Assembly: GCA_039028975.1 (NCBI GenBank) | Contig: JBCCHB010000091.1 | Location: 1-64,000 of the forward strand | DNA: 64,000 nt | Reading direction: 5' to 3' | From: JAHBNG01 sp039028975 | GTDB taxonomy: Bacteria > Chloroflexota > Anaerolineae > Caldilineales > Caldilineaceae | The notes under the pieces: generated by a model | Databases searched by the model: none | Told to the model about the DNA's origin: nothing | What the model saw: only the letters and a program-made list of their open reading frames with translations | Shown: piece by piece, positions 42,236-51,500 of the stretch | Position numbering within the stretch: the first letter of the stretch is position 1 | Layout of the letters: every line of letters starts with the position of its first letter | Program-made: the position numbers and the translations under genes

Positions 42236-42387
42236 CCACCGACCACCGACTACCGACCACCGACTACCGACCACCGACTACCGACCACCGACTACCGACC
42301 ACCGACTACCGACCACCGACTACCGACTACCGACTACCGACTACCGACCACCGACTACCGACCACCGACTACCGACCACCGGCCTAC
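42236..42387. repeat. Heptanucleotide tandem array
   Basis: About 21 tandem copies of the heptamer CCGACTA or CCGACCA, mostly alternating and nearly perfect, covering roughly 150 bases. It starts right after the stop codon of the upstream permease (read on the minus strand) and fills the gap to the next gene. It resembles the STRR repeats of filamentous cyanobacteria. Apparent open frames across it are repeat artefacts. Confidence 0.93.
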
Positions 42388-43337
42388 TCAAACCCATGAA
42401 CCCACCGCTTGGCCCCGGTCCACTGCACCAGGGTGAACAACATAATACAGGCAAATAGGAAGAGTGCCATGGCTGATGCATACCCCATCTTGAGGTAGAG
42501 GAAGCCGTTATTGTAAATATGTAAGACCATCGTTGTCGTCGAGAAGGATGGCCCACCACGCGTCATTAGATACATGGCGTCAAATGCCTGAAATGAGCCA
42601 ATCAGCGAAGTGACGAGGACAAAGAAGATGGCAGGAGAGAGCATGGGCAAGGTGATGTAGCGAAATTGTTGTAGTGCCGTTGCACCATCCACAATCGCTG
42701 CTTCATAAAGCTCGGATGGAATCCCTTGCAGCCCAGCGAGGAAGATGAGCATAGCAAAACCAATACTCTTCCACCATCCCATAAAGATCAGCGACGGCAT
42801 AGACCAACTGCTGTCTGCCAACCACTGTGGTCCCTCAATCCCCACCAGATGAAGTAGCCAGTTGAGCAGGCCAAACTGGGGGTGATAGATCCAGAGCCAG
42901 ATGATTGCAGCCGCGGCCATCAACGTAACGTGGGGCAGAAAGTAAATCAAGCGGAAGGACAAGACTCCGATCATTTTGCGGTTGATCATCAAAGCTAGGA
43001 GCAACGCAAAAATGATGGTTGGTATGACCATGCCCAAAGCCCAATAGAAAGTGTTGCCAAGCGTTTTCCAAAAGAGCCAATCGCCCATCATGTTGGAAAA
43101 GTTGCGCAAACCAATAAATTCGGGTGGCCAAGTCAGATCATAGTCGGTAAAGGCCAAGGCAACCGCTGCGGCCATGGGAAAAAGGCTGAAAATGAAAAAA
43201 CCGAGAAAATTGGGAATCAGAAAGAGATAGCCATCAATGGCCTCTTTACGAGCCAAGCCAGATAGTTTGGTCCTCTGCGGTGTGGTTGAAATGGCAGTAC
43301 TAGCCAGCGACTCACCATCCATTACAGCATTCGTCAT
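42384..43337 (-). CDS. ABC sugar permease, MalF type
   Basis: A 317-residue permease with six helices and the EAA loop ELYEAAIVDGATALQQFRYITLPML; SLFPMAAAVALAFTDYDLTWPPEF is typical of MalF/CUT1 proteins. It is the first gene of the importer operon and follows a good promoter at 43426-43454. With the MalG-type permease and the solute-binding protein it would form a carbohydrate importer. Confidence 0.9.
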   Translation of the reverse strand: MTNAVMDGESLASTAISTTPQRTKLSGLARKEAIDGYLFLIPNFLGFFIFSLFPMAAAVALAFTDYDLTWPPEFIGLRNFSNMMGDWLFWKTLGNTFYWALGMVIPTIIFALLLALMINRKMIGVLSFRLIYFLPHVTLMAAAAIIWLWIYHPQFGLLNWLLHLVGIEGPQWLADSSWSMPSLIFMGWWKSIGFAMLIFLAGLQGIPSELYEAAIVDGATALQQFRYITLPMLSPAIFFVLVTSLIGSFQAFDAMYLMTRGGPSFSTTTMVLHIYNNGFLYLKMGYASAMALFLFACIMLFTLVQWTGAKRWVHGFE

Positions 43338-43425
43338 ACGTGGAATGTATCCTTTATCGCATCAGAGGTGGGGGAGGGAGCAAATGTTGTGCGATATGCT
43401 TTTTTTTTCAACTGTGATATCATCT

Positions 43426-43454
43426 ATTATATAGCGTCTCTACACCCTTGGCAA
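43426..43454 (-). promoter_or_regulatory. Promoter of the sugar ABC operon
   Basis: Read on the minus strand: TTGCCA (43454-43449), a 17-base spacer and TATAAT (43431-43426). It lies about 90 bases upstream of the first permease start codon. It matches the sigma-70 consensus in 11 of 12 positions. Confidence 0.75.
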
Positions 43455-43838
43455 ATGGTAAAAAGGTGGGTGTGTTGGGCCTTTCGCGCTATAAAGCCGT
43501 CTGGGAATTACGTGCGCTCATGTAGGCAACTAGGTGAAAAGGGTTCGCTGGGAATCTGAATGAGATGCTGTAGGTCACTTTTGAAAAGTGACAAGCGTGG
43601 CGGGTCCCGTCAGAAACTTGATCTCCAGTAGGTCGTCCATATCTGTCAAATTGCAAACTTGTTCCCAGGAAGCTGGGGATGTGACCGACCATTCGCTTCA
43701 CCCATTTTCCCTGATGAGCCATTACGTGTGATTATTGCCTGCCTTCACAATTAGAATGAACTCTTGTGGTGATATTTCGCCTTTCAAGGAACAAACGTTC
43801 TACACCTGAATCATCTATTTCACTATCTTGCAATTATT
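43455..43838. other. Divergent intergenic region before the sigma factor
   Basis: The gap between the sugar operon promoter and the sigma gene has no coding frame that I trust. It holds the family C palindrome at 43574-43592 and the upstream region of the sigma gene, where no consensus sigma-70 promoter is obvious. Confidence 0.4.
43574..43592 (-). repeat. Palindromic repeat family C, copy 2
   Basis: GTCACTTTTGAAAAGTGAC, a perfect 9+1+9 palindrome. On the minus strand it has the same flanks as 4249-4267 (CTT before, CTA after). Confidence 0.55.
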
Positions 43839-44486
43839 ATGTCGAATGCCCTTTCTATTTCTGAACTAGCTGAGATGTGCCGAATTGAAACCGATAAAAG
43901 TCGCGAGAATCAACCTCACTCGCCTCGTTATTGCCTTGAATTGCTCCGCCTGGGTATGGTAGATGGATGTCAAAGTGCTTGGTACGCAATAGAAAATCAG
44001 TACAAGAAATTGATTCAAAGCCGAATTACAACGAAAGTAGGCCAAGAGGACTTGATACAAGATGTTTGGATTCAACTGATCAAACGATTCAAAGATGGGA
44101 TACCCGATTTTCCCACTTTGCCAAGCCTTCATGCTTATATTGCTCGAACAGCTACCAACCTCGTTATTGACGCTGTACGGAAAAACGAACGTGAGGAACG
44201 TCGAGTCGCTCAGTTGGAGCAGGAGATTCAAAGCCGGGGTGAAGTCGATGAAGAGAGTCAGCTCGACATGGAGGAGTTGAAGAAATACATCCGCGAGAAA
44301 TTGGTTGTACCCCCTGAAAAATTGCTCTTTCAATTGCTCTTTGAAGTCGGTCTCACGCCCAAAGAGATTGTCGAGGAGCATCCCAATGACTTTCCATCAG
44401 TACAAGAGGTTAACAAGATTCGTGAACGGATAATTAAACGGCTTCGTCGCGATCCCAAAATACACCGCTACCTTGAAGATGATTGA
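43839..44486 (+). CDS. ECF-like RNA polymerase sigma factor
   Basis: A 215-residue protein. Residues about 32-115 match sigma region 2: CQSAWYAIENQYKKLIQSRIT, the core-binding pattern EDLIQDVWIQLIKRFK, and LHAYIARTATNLVIDAVRKNEREERR. The C-terminal part (about 158-205) looks like a weak region 4, with LTPKEIVEEHPNDFPSVQEVNKIRERI as helix-turn-helix. There is no region 3, as expected for ECF types. It is the first of three genes ending in a TPR-CHAT protein. The next gene carries an anti-sigma zinc-finger motif, suggesting this sigma is held inactive by it. Confidence 0.78.
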   Translation: MSNALSISELAEMCRIETDKSRENQPHSPRYCLELLRLGMVDGCQSAWYAIENQYKKLIQSRITTKVGQEDLIQDVWIQLIKRFKDGIPDFPTLPSLHAYIARTATNLVIDAVRKNEREERRVAQLEQEIQSRGEVDEESQLDMEELKKYIREKLVVPPEKLLFQLLFEVGLTPKEIVEEHPNDFPSVQEVNKIRERIIKRLRRDPKIHRYLEDD

Positions 44487-44736
44487 GGGTCAGGGAGTGT
44501 TCCATATCTCTTTAACCAATATCCGAGTCGAAAATATGCGGGTAGAAGCGTTGAATTAAACAAGAATCAGTAGAGGATGCGTTGCATCTGTGACCAAGCG
44601 CAGTGTCACTCTGTTCAGTTATGGTCGCCTGCGACGGAATCGAAGAGCCTCGCATCAACATTACGATCTACAGAGAGTGGTACATAGGCTTTACATATTT
44701 CGGAACAATTCTATTGAACACCAGCGGAAAACGATC

Positions 44737-45342
44737 ATGCTGTCAGATCAAGAACACACATTCGAGCAATCACTGAAAACCTTGTTCTATCGGGACTCGT
44801 GCCCTGATGCAGCTTCATTGGGCGGCTATTTTGCGAATGAGCTGCGATCAGGGGAAAGGCTAGTCATCGCCCAACACCTACGTCTGTGCCCTCACTGCAC
44901 TTCAGAACTCAGTCTCTATGGTGAAGGGCAGGTCCATATCACTCCACAAGAATCGCAACTGGCCAATATGATTAGTCAAGTTCGCTGGATGTTGGAGAGA
45001 TCGGACCAACAACCTATCTTGGTGCGGGGAACCACCATCGATACCCAACGGATATTTTCTGATGATGATATAGAAGTGCGAATCGAGATCATACCTGCGT
45101 CCAGTGGCTACCAGCGCTTACGCATTTTTGGGCAGATCACGTCCATAGGATCTATGCATATCGAATCGACCCATGAAGTAGAGTTGTGGGACAAAATTCA
45201 AGGCAAACACGAGGAGACTGTATCCGTAACAGAGAAGTTCTTCGACTTTCCGCAAGTTCATAGAGGTGAATACCTACTTTGTCTGAAAACACCAGGCAAA
45301 GATACCTGGCTCGGGCCGCTTTATGTGAATGATGGGGGATAA
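44737..45342 (+). CDS. Putative soluble zinc-finger anti-sigma factor
   Basis: About 202 residues. The N-terminal 60 residues match the zf-HC2/ZAS anti-sigma layout: C in SCPDAASL, then L-G-G-Y-F-A-N-E-L, and the metal motif H-L-R-L-C-P-H-C (H-x-x-x-C-x-x-C). No transmembrane helix follows; the remaining 130 residues form a beta-rich domain (RIEIIPASSGYQRLRIFGQI and onward) that could be a sensor or a protease target. I choose ATG 44737; the frame could start at 44590 but the added residues look random. It stops six bases before the TPR-CHAT gene, so they are co-translated. Confidence 0.68.
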   Translation: MLSDQEHTFEQSLKTLFYRDSCPDAASLGGYFANELRSGERLVIAQHLRLCPHCTSELSLYGEGQVHITPQESQLANMISQVRWMLERSDQQPILVRGTTIDTQRIFSDDDIEVRIEIIPASSGYQRLRIFGQITSIGSMHIESTHEVELWDKIQGKHEETVSVTEKFFDFPQVHRGEYLLCLKTPGKDTWLGPLYVNDGG

Positions 45343-45348
45343 GACTGG

Positions 45349-48342
45349 ATGGATACAATCGACAGCGAGGTTGTTGATCGCTTAATTGCTATTGGTTCAC
45401 CTGAAGAAAGAATCCTATTCCTCTCCTCTCTGGAACAAGCACTCAATCCCTCAGAGCTTATTGCAGCCTTCAAAGAAAAGTCAGATCCACTCATCTTCGA
45501 CGATCCTATACAGGCCCAACAGATAACAATTGTGGCATTAGAGATTGCCCAGTGGTACCAAGACAAAGAAGCCATAGCCTTTGCTATCTGGGCTTCGGCA
45601 AACGCCCACTATTATCAGGGGCACCATCAGGAGTGTTTGGACCTTTACACACGGGCCTTGGAATACTTCCAGTCAGCAGAAGCGTCGACATCCCGTCATC
45701 GAATTAAAATTGGCCGTCTTCACAGCAACTGTGCGAGCACGCTAACTCAGATGGCAAACTATACTGAGGCGCTAACCCATCTAAATGAAGCCCATACCTT
45801 TTTTACCAAGAAAACTGCTGATTGTCTTGAAGAGGAGATAAGCCTCTATCTTGCCGTATTAGAACTCAACCGCTCGTGGCTATACCAACAGCTTGATCTA
45901 TACAGAGAAGCCATGGATTCTGTGGTTGAGGGGAAAAAGTATGCACAGATGCTAGAGACAAGATCGTGGGAAGCCCGTCTGGATATGAATAGGGCGTTGG
46001 CCCTCCATGGCCTGCATCAATATGAGAAAGCAATTCAGCTTATCCACCAAGCACGCACCGTTTTTCACCAAGAAGATGAACAGCTAGAGATCGCACGGGC
46101 CGATCTCAATCTCGGCTTAAATCACTACTGTACTGGGCAATATCGCCAAGCGCTACTCAGCTTAGAAGACGCCCATACTCGATTTCAGACCCTCAAGAAT
46201 TCTATGGAGGCCGCCACAACCGACCTACATAAAGTCAAGATCTACTTACAACTTAATCAGTTACCAGAAGCAATCTCCGTAGGCAGACGCGCCCAATCCA
46301 TCGTCAAGAGTAAACATAATCTGCAAAGATATGCTGCCCTTGCTGAACTCGATGTGGGTATAGCCCTAGCTCGTATAGGCGAAAGGGATGCCGCCTGGAC
46401 ACATATGACGTCGGCACGGCTGATGATTGAGGGATTAGAAGACGGATTGACATTGCCACTTCAAAAAGCCCAGATCGATCTAGAGAGGGCTTGGTTGGTT
46501 GCTAATTCTCTGCATCAACCACTTCCACCCAATAGTAGACGGGCTAGAAGCGTGGAAGAACCAGAGGCTATTCTCGATCAAGCTATTGGTCGGTTAAGCA
46601 GAAGTGCAAAGCGATTGATAGAGCCAAAAGTCCAAGCGGCGCGAGCAATGATCAGGCATAGAAAAGGCGACGACAAAGGTGCGGTTGCATACTATCTGCA
46701 GGCCTTAGATGGACTTAAAGAGACAGGTTCGTTTGAGTGGCGCTATTTAGCTTACGATGGCTTGGGACGGGTTTATGAAAACCTAAATGCACCAGAACAA
46801 GCTTTAAAATCCTATCAGCAAGCCATTGAAACAGCCATGATAATCGCCAATTTACTGGGTGAGCACGAAGCAAGAACAGGTTTTTTGCACGATAAACTTA
46901 GCACGTTCGATCGAGCGATTGTGCTACACTTACGATCTGGGCGGATTAACCAGGCACTTCAACTCATGGAATATCTTCGCATGGGTCACTGGGGAAACTC
47001 AGCTTGGGAGGTACCAAAGGGCGATGAAAACCAATTAGGTAGTCGTCTTACTGAGCGGTTGCAGAGATTGCGCTCACTCTGGCATCAGGATCAACTCAAA
47101 GGCTGGTCATTAGATAGCCCCCTCCATAAGAATCCTTCAATTGAAGAACAAAGCTCTATTCAAAGAGAAGAGCAAGGGCAGAACAGGCAGAACGCCATTG
47201 AATCTGAGCTTACCGAAACGATGCGAACGTTGCGCCTCCACGAGGTAGAGCAGAGCGCCATTGAGAATGCGAACGAATTGACCGAAAAGTTGTCAGTTCA
47301 TGCATTAAGCCAACAGCTACCAAAGGAAAGTTGCCTACTGCTTTACCACGTCTCCCACCGGTGTACCCATATTTTGCTCATTGATGCGGCTGGTTTTCAC
47401 ACAGCAGTAGCGACTATCACACAAATTGAGCTGCATCGTCTAATTGATCGGTTATTTTTTGCCTTTCGAGGGCAAGATGAAGGAGTATTGCCTCAACTTC
47501 ATCACCTGTGGGAACTGCTGATTGGTCCACTTAACGTTAAGATCAGTCAATTCAAAAACCTATTTATCGTCCCCCATGAACGTCTCTACCATCTACCATT
47601 TCATGCTCTCCATGACGGAACAGATTACATTCTTGCCAACCATACCATTACGTACCTGCCAGCGGCAGCTATCTTGTGCCAAGAACTGAATGAAGCAGGT
47701 CAGCTATTCAATCGACTTTCAAACCATACACCACAGGATTTGAAGGTTAGTGTATTTGGCTGTTCAAATGGTGGCCAGCTATTAGGCACGCAGTGGGAGG
47801 CAGAGAAAATTAGTGCTCTCTTTAAAAAAGCCATAACTGCTTCAGCGGGCACATGTCATCTTTTTCTGGAGGGCAATGCGAATCAGCAAACGCTATTTGC
47901 CAATAGTCCTGATGTAGATATTTTGCACCTTGCAGCTCATGCTCAGTTTCGCCACGATAACCCTTGGTTCTCCCATTTTCATCTGGGAGATGGGCCGCTG
48001 TTGCTGGTGGATTTGGCCAAGATGAACCTTACCCGCACGCCACTTGTGACCTTAAGTGCCTGTGAAACCGGCATCGGTGATGTAAGTGGAGCAAATGTAA
48101 TGGGTCTAAGTCATGCATTCATACGCGCCGGTGCCGGTGCCCTGATCGTAAGTCTATGGAAGGTGCCTGATGATGCCACGGTCCACTTCATGGAAGTTCT
48201 TTATCAACATATAGCAGCAAACATGGCGCCAGAAGATGCACTCAACCAAGCTCGCCACTCCCTCATCCAGCACCCTGATTTTGCCCATCCCTATAACTGG
48301 GCAGGTTGGATTTTCATACGCTGTTATCCAATAGGATCTTAA
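45349..48342 (+). CDS. TPR-CHAT caspase-like peptidase
   Basis: A 997-residue cytoplasmic protein. Residues about 60-520 are helical TPR-type repeats (for example YQGHHQECLDLYTRALEYF, YTEALTHLNEAHTFF, LEIARADLNLGLNHYCTGQY). The last 330 residues are a CHAT domain: KNLFIVPHERLYHLPFHAL, then the catalytic histidine H864 in DILHLAAHAQ and cysteine C905 in TLSACETGIG, and the closing AFIRAGAGALIVSLWKVPD. Both dyad residues are present, so it should be an active clan CD protease. It is coupled to the anti-sigma candidate. In type III-E CRISPR systems a TPR-CHAT protease cleaves a sigma-factor inhibitor; the same logic is inferred here. Confidence 0.88.
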   Translation: MDTIDSEVVDRLIAIGSPEERILFLSSLEQALNPSELIAAFKEKSDPLIFDDPIQAQQITIVALEIAQWYQDKEAIAFAIWASANAHYYQGHHQECLDLYTRALEYFQSAEASTSRHRIKIGRLHSNCASTLTQMANYTEALTHLNEAHTFFTKKTADCLEEEISLYLAVLELNRSWLYQQLDLYREAMDSVVEGKKYAQMLETRSWEARLDMNRALALHGLHQYEKAIQLIHQARTVFHQEDEQLEIARADLNLGLNHYCTGQYRQALLSLEDAHTRFQTLKNSMEAATTDLHKVKIYLQLNQLPEAISVGRRAQSIVKSKHNLQRYAALAELDVGIALARIGERDAAWTHMTSARLMIEGLEDGLTLPLQKAQIDLERAWLVANSLHQPLPPNSRRARSVEEPEAILDQAIGRLSRSAKRLIEPKVQAARAMIRHRKGDDKGAVAYYLQALDGLKETGSFEWRYLAYDGLGRVYENLNAPEQALKSYQQAIETAMIIANLLGEHEARTGFLHDKLSTFDRAIVLHLRSGRINQALQLMEYLRMGHWGNSAWEVPKGDENQLGSRLTERLQRLRSLWHQDQLKGWSLDSPLHKNPSIEEQSSIQREEQGQNRQNAIESELTETMRTLRLHEVEQSAIENANELTEKLSVHALSQQLPKESCLLLYHVSHRCTHILLIDAAGFHTAVATITQIELHRLIDRLFFAFRGQDEGVLPQLHHLWELLIGPLNVKISQFKNLFIVPHERLYHLPFHALHDGTDYILANHTITYLPAAAILCQELNEAGQLFNRLSNHTPQDLKVSVFGCSNGGQLLGTQWEAEKISALFKKAITASAGTCHLFLEGNANQQTLFANSPDVDILHLAAHAQFRHDNPWFSHFHLGDGPLLLVDLAKMNLTRTPLVTLSACETGIGDVSGANVMGLSHAFIRAGAGALIVSLWKVPDDATVHFMEVLYQHIAANMAPEDALNQARHSLIQHPDFAHPYNWAGWIFIRCYPIGS

Positions 48343-48592
48343 TCAAAGTTGGATACAATTCTTCTCCAGCGCATTCTCCCCCGTATAGACCATGACTATC
48401 ACGGAAAACTTCATGTCGAATTTTCCGTTCGCTGACCGTTTTATAATTAGTAAGCTACGCCACAGGGAAAGACAAAGACTATACTGGTTGGATAGAGTGA
48501 TGGCAATGTTCTTCTAGAAGATTGCTCCCGATTTAATGAGAAGTAGCCAGAATTCTATGCACATCCTATCAAATACTGTTGAGGTGGATATC

Positions 48593-51500
48593 ATGTCAAA
48601 ATTTGCAACCCTTTATCGACCATTTTGGTTTGTCCTTCTACTGTTTTGGGTTCTTTACGATGCAAAGGGTATCTATGCTTATGAGCCCTGGACAATTGAC
48701 GATGCAGAGCCGCTACCCAATGGCTGTACGGGTGTCACCGAATGGAAAGCTGTCCCCGTATGCTGTGCCTTTGGCTACGTTTATGATGGAGAAACAGGGA
48801 ATCCCATGGATGATGTTCAGCTCCACATCCAAAGTCAATCCGGTCAGCTCACCACATCCACCCGTCCCGATGCAGACGGTTCTGCCCCTTACTTCGCCGT
48901 TAATTTGAGTTCCTCGCCCCTCTCCGTCGAGCCAGGAGAGCCTGTCACCATTACGGCCAGTTACAATGACCAAACGGTTAGCAAGTACTATGAGGTTGCC
49001 GGTGGTGGCCAGCAAATTGATCTGGTCATACCGACTTTACAAGGTGACCAAGCACCAATTGCGACCATTCATTATATCCATCCCACTTCAGAAGGCTCGT
49101 CCGCTGATTCCGTTCGCTTCTTTGGTTCGGGGGCTGATAGAGACAGCACCGATGGGACGACTTCTGGAGAGATTGTCGCCCAGCGCTGGGAGTCGAATCT
49201 GGATGGCCAGCTCAACACAGAAGGCTTCTTTACAAGACCTGTGAGCAATCTATCTGATGGTATCCATACTATCACCTACCAAGTAAAAGATAATGAAGGC
49301 GCTTGGTCTACACCCATCAGCCGTCCATTTACCAAAATGACTTATGACTTATCTGCTGGTTGGAACGTGATCAACCTACCTGTATTGCCCCAAGCCAACT
49401 ACAACAGCAACGATCTGATGGACGATATTGGGGCAGCAGGTGGCTGTGCCGATACGGTGGCTACCTGGCATCGAGACAACTGGCGGACGGCCTTGCATCA
49501 CGTACCCGTCGGAATTCTAAGCTTGTCGGCCCAAACACCCTATTTTGTCAAGACAAGCTGTCCATCAACGTCGACCTTGGTCAGCATCAGTCAACCTCAC
49601 CAGGAGTCGACGATCACGATTCAACCAGGCTGGAACTTTGTCACCTTGCCCCACACGGCCCCCTCACTCCATGCGGAAGCAGCTTGTACCCAAATTGCCA
49701 ACCAAGGCGGCCAAGTCACACAGATCGCTCAGTGGGATACCTTCATCAGCAATTGGCGGACCCACATCTGTAATACACCGGTCGGTAATTTTACTATGCA
49801 GGCAAGGGGGGATTACTTCATGCTAAGCGATCTCCAAAGCGTATGGATACCTCAAGAGGGCGAGGAGGTGGGTCAATTCAGGTCACTAATACATACTGAG
49901 AACCAAGCTGGGAAGCTCGAGTTACAGGCGCTTCAAGTAGCTCCTGACATCACCAGCCAATGTCAGCCAACCATTAGCGATGTGCGGGTGACCAACTTAA
50001 GCAGCCGAAGTGCGTCCATTACCTGGCTAAGCGACCGTGCCTGCAGCGGGGAAGTTGACTACGGCACAGCTCCGGAGGCGCTAGGCCAAACGGCCATCGA
50101 TGATAGGGGCATTGGCATCCAAAGTACGGTTCACCACGTTACTTTGACTGAACTAAATCCTGAAACCACCTACTATTTTCGTGTACAGTCTGGTGATACG
50201 GAAGATGATAATGGTGGTGAGTCATATCAGCTTACGACTGGGCCAGATCTTTCTATTCCCGACATTCATGCGATTTATGGCAGGGTTATCTATACAGACG
50301 GCACGACACCCGTTGCCGACATCATTGTCTACATTACCATCGTCGATAGTGATGGTACTGGAAATGACCAATCTGCTCCACTCAGTGGTTTAACGAATGC
50401 TACTGGTTATTGGGAAGCCACCGACGGTATTGGGGCACTGAATCTTGCTTCAGCGCGTACAGAAGATGGAACCACTTATTTCACATATTCACCTGAGGGC
50501 GACCAGCTTAAGCTGGAAGCTGTAGCAGGCTCAGAGTGTAACAGCAGCATTCAGACAGATATTAATATAGTCGGGCAAACAGAATCAGTCACCTTAGATT
50601 GTTCTCCGGAATCGCCCTCGTCTGAAACCATAATCCAGGTGCAAACGATCATTCAAAACGGTTTGATCTTCCCTGATTCAGCAAATGGAGTCAACATAAC
50701 AGTTGGGGATTTGACCAACAATGGCACCCAAGATCTAATCATCGCTAAAGGGTCCGATGCTCGGCTAGCGGTCTTCCAAAACGCAAGCGGCACTTGGGAT
50801 GAAGGGACTATTCTCCTTGGCCCTACAGAAATCAACGCATCAAGGCCGTTTGTTGCCCCCATCCGCAATGACGGACAGAACTGGCTTGTCTATGATGAAC
50901 ACCGTACCGGCAATACGGGTGAATGGTTGCGCTCCCACCGTTTTGAGGGGACAAGGCGAGTCGAGAATAAGACTATCGAGACGGCGACCGTACCGGGACA
51001 TTGGCCAGGATGGTTTGGTGCATCGGTGGCTGATCTGGATCAAGATGAAAAATTGGAGATTTGGGTGCAATTCAGATATGGTGTGTTCCCCGATCCGACC
51101 GATCATCTGCGACGCTATCAGTGGGATCCAGAATCCAAAGAATATGCCTATGTAGAGATAAAAGATGGCGCTGATTTAACAGGGCCTATTCGCCAACCAA
51201 TAACAGGCGATTTCCTAGGTAACGGCACGCCTGGTTTAGTATGGGCGGCCCACCGCCAGCAGCTTGACTTGGTAACCTATACGCCGGGAGAAGGCGTCCA
51301 CGATCATACAAGCCTGCCTATTTATAGTGCGCCTACTGACATAAGAAGCTATGCCGCAGGAGATGTAGATGGCCTTCCTGGTGCAGATGTTGCTGTGGTG
51401 GCAGTAAGAGCGGTACCATCAACTATCGCATTGATCTCGGGAAACACCTTTAGCGTTACGGAGATTATCACAGGACTCAACGAAGTTGTAGAGGTCATCC

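Noticed and set aside
42236..42387. Possible CRISPR array
   Set aside because: The period is seven bases with no spacers; it is a simple tandem repeat.
42214..42458. Overlapping plus-strand frames with repeated P-T-T-D-H-R-L-P
   Set aside because: They are translations of the heptamer array; no ribosome-binding site and no family resemblance.
43866..44381. 171-codon minus-strand frame opposite the sigma factor
   Set aside because: Sigma region 2 on the plus strand is clear; the reverse frame has no recognisable domain.
43839..48342. Type III-E CRISPR (Craspase) locus
   Set aside because: Only the TPR-CHAT and sigma components have counterparts; there is no gRAMP effector, Cas1 or repeat array in the window.
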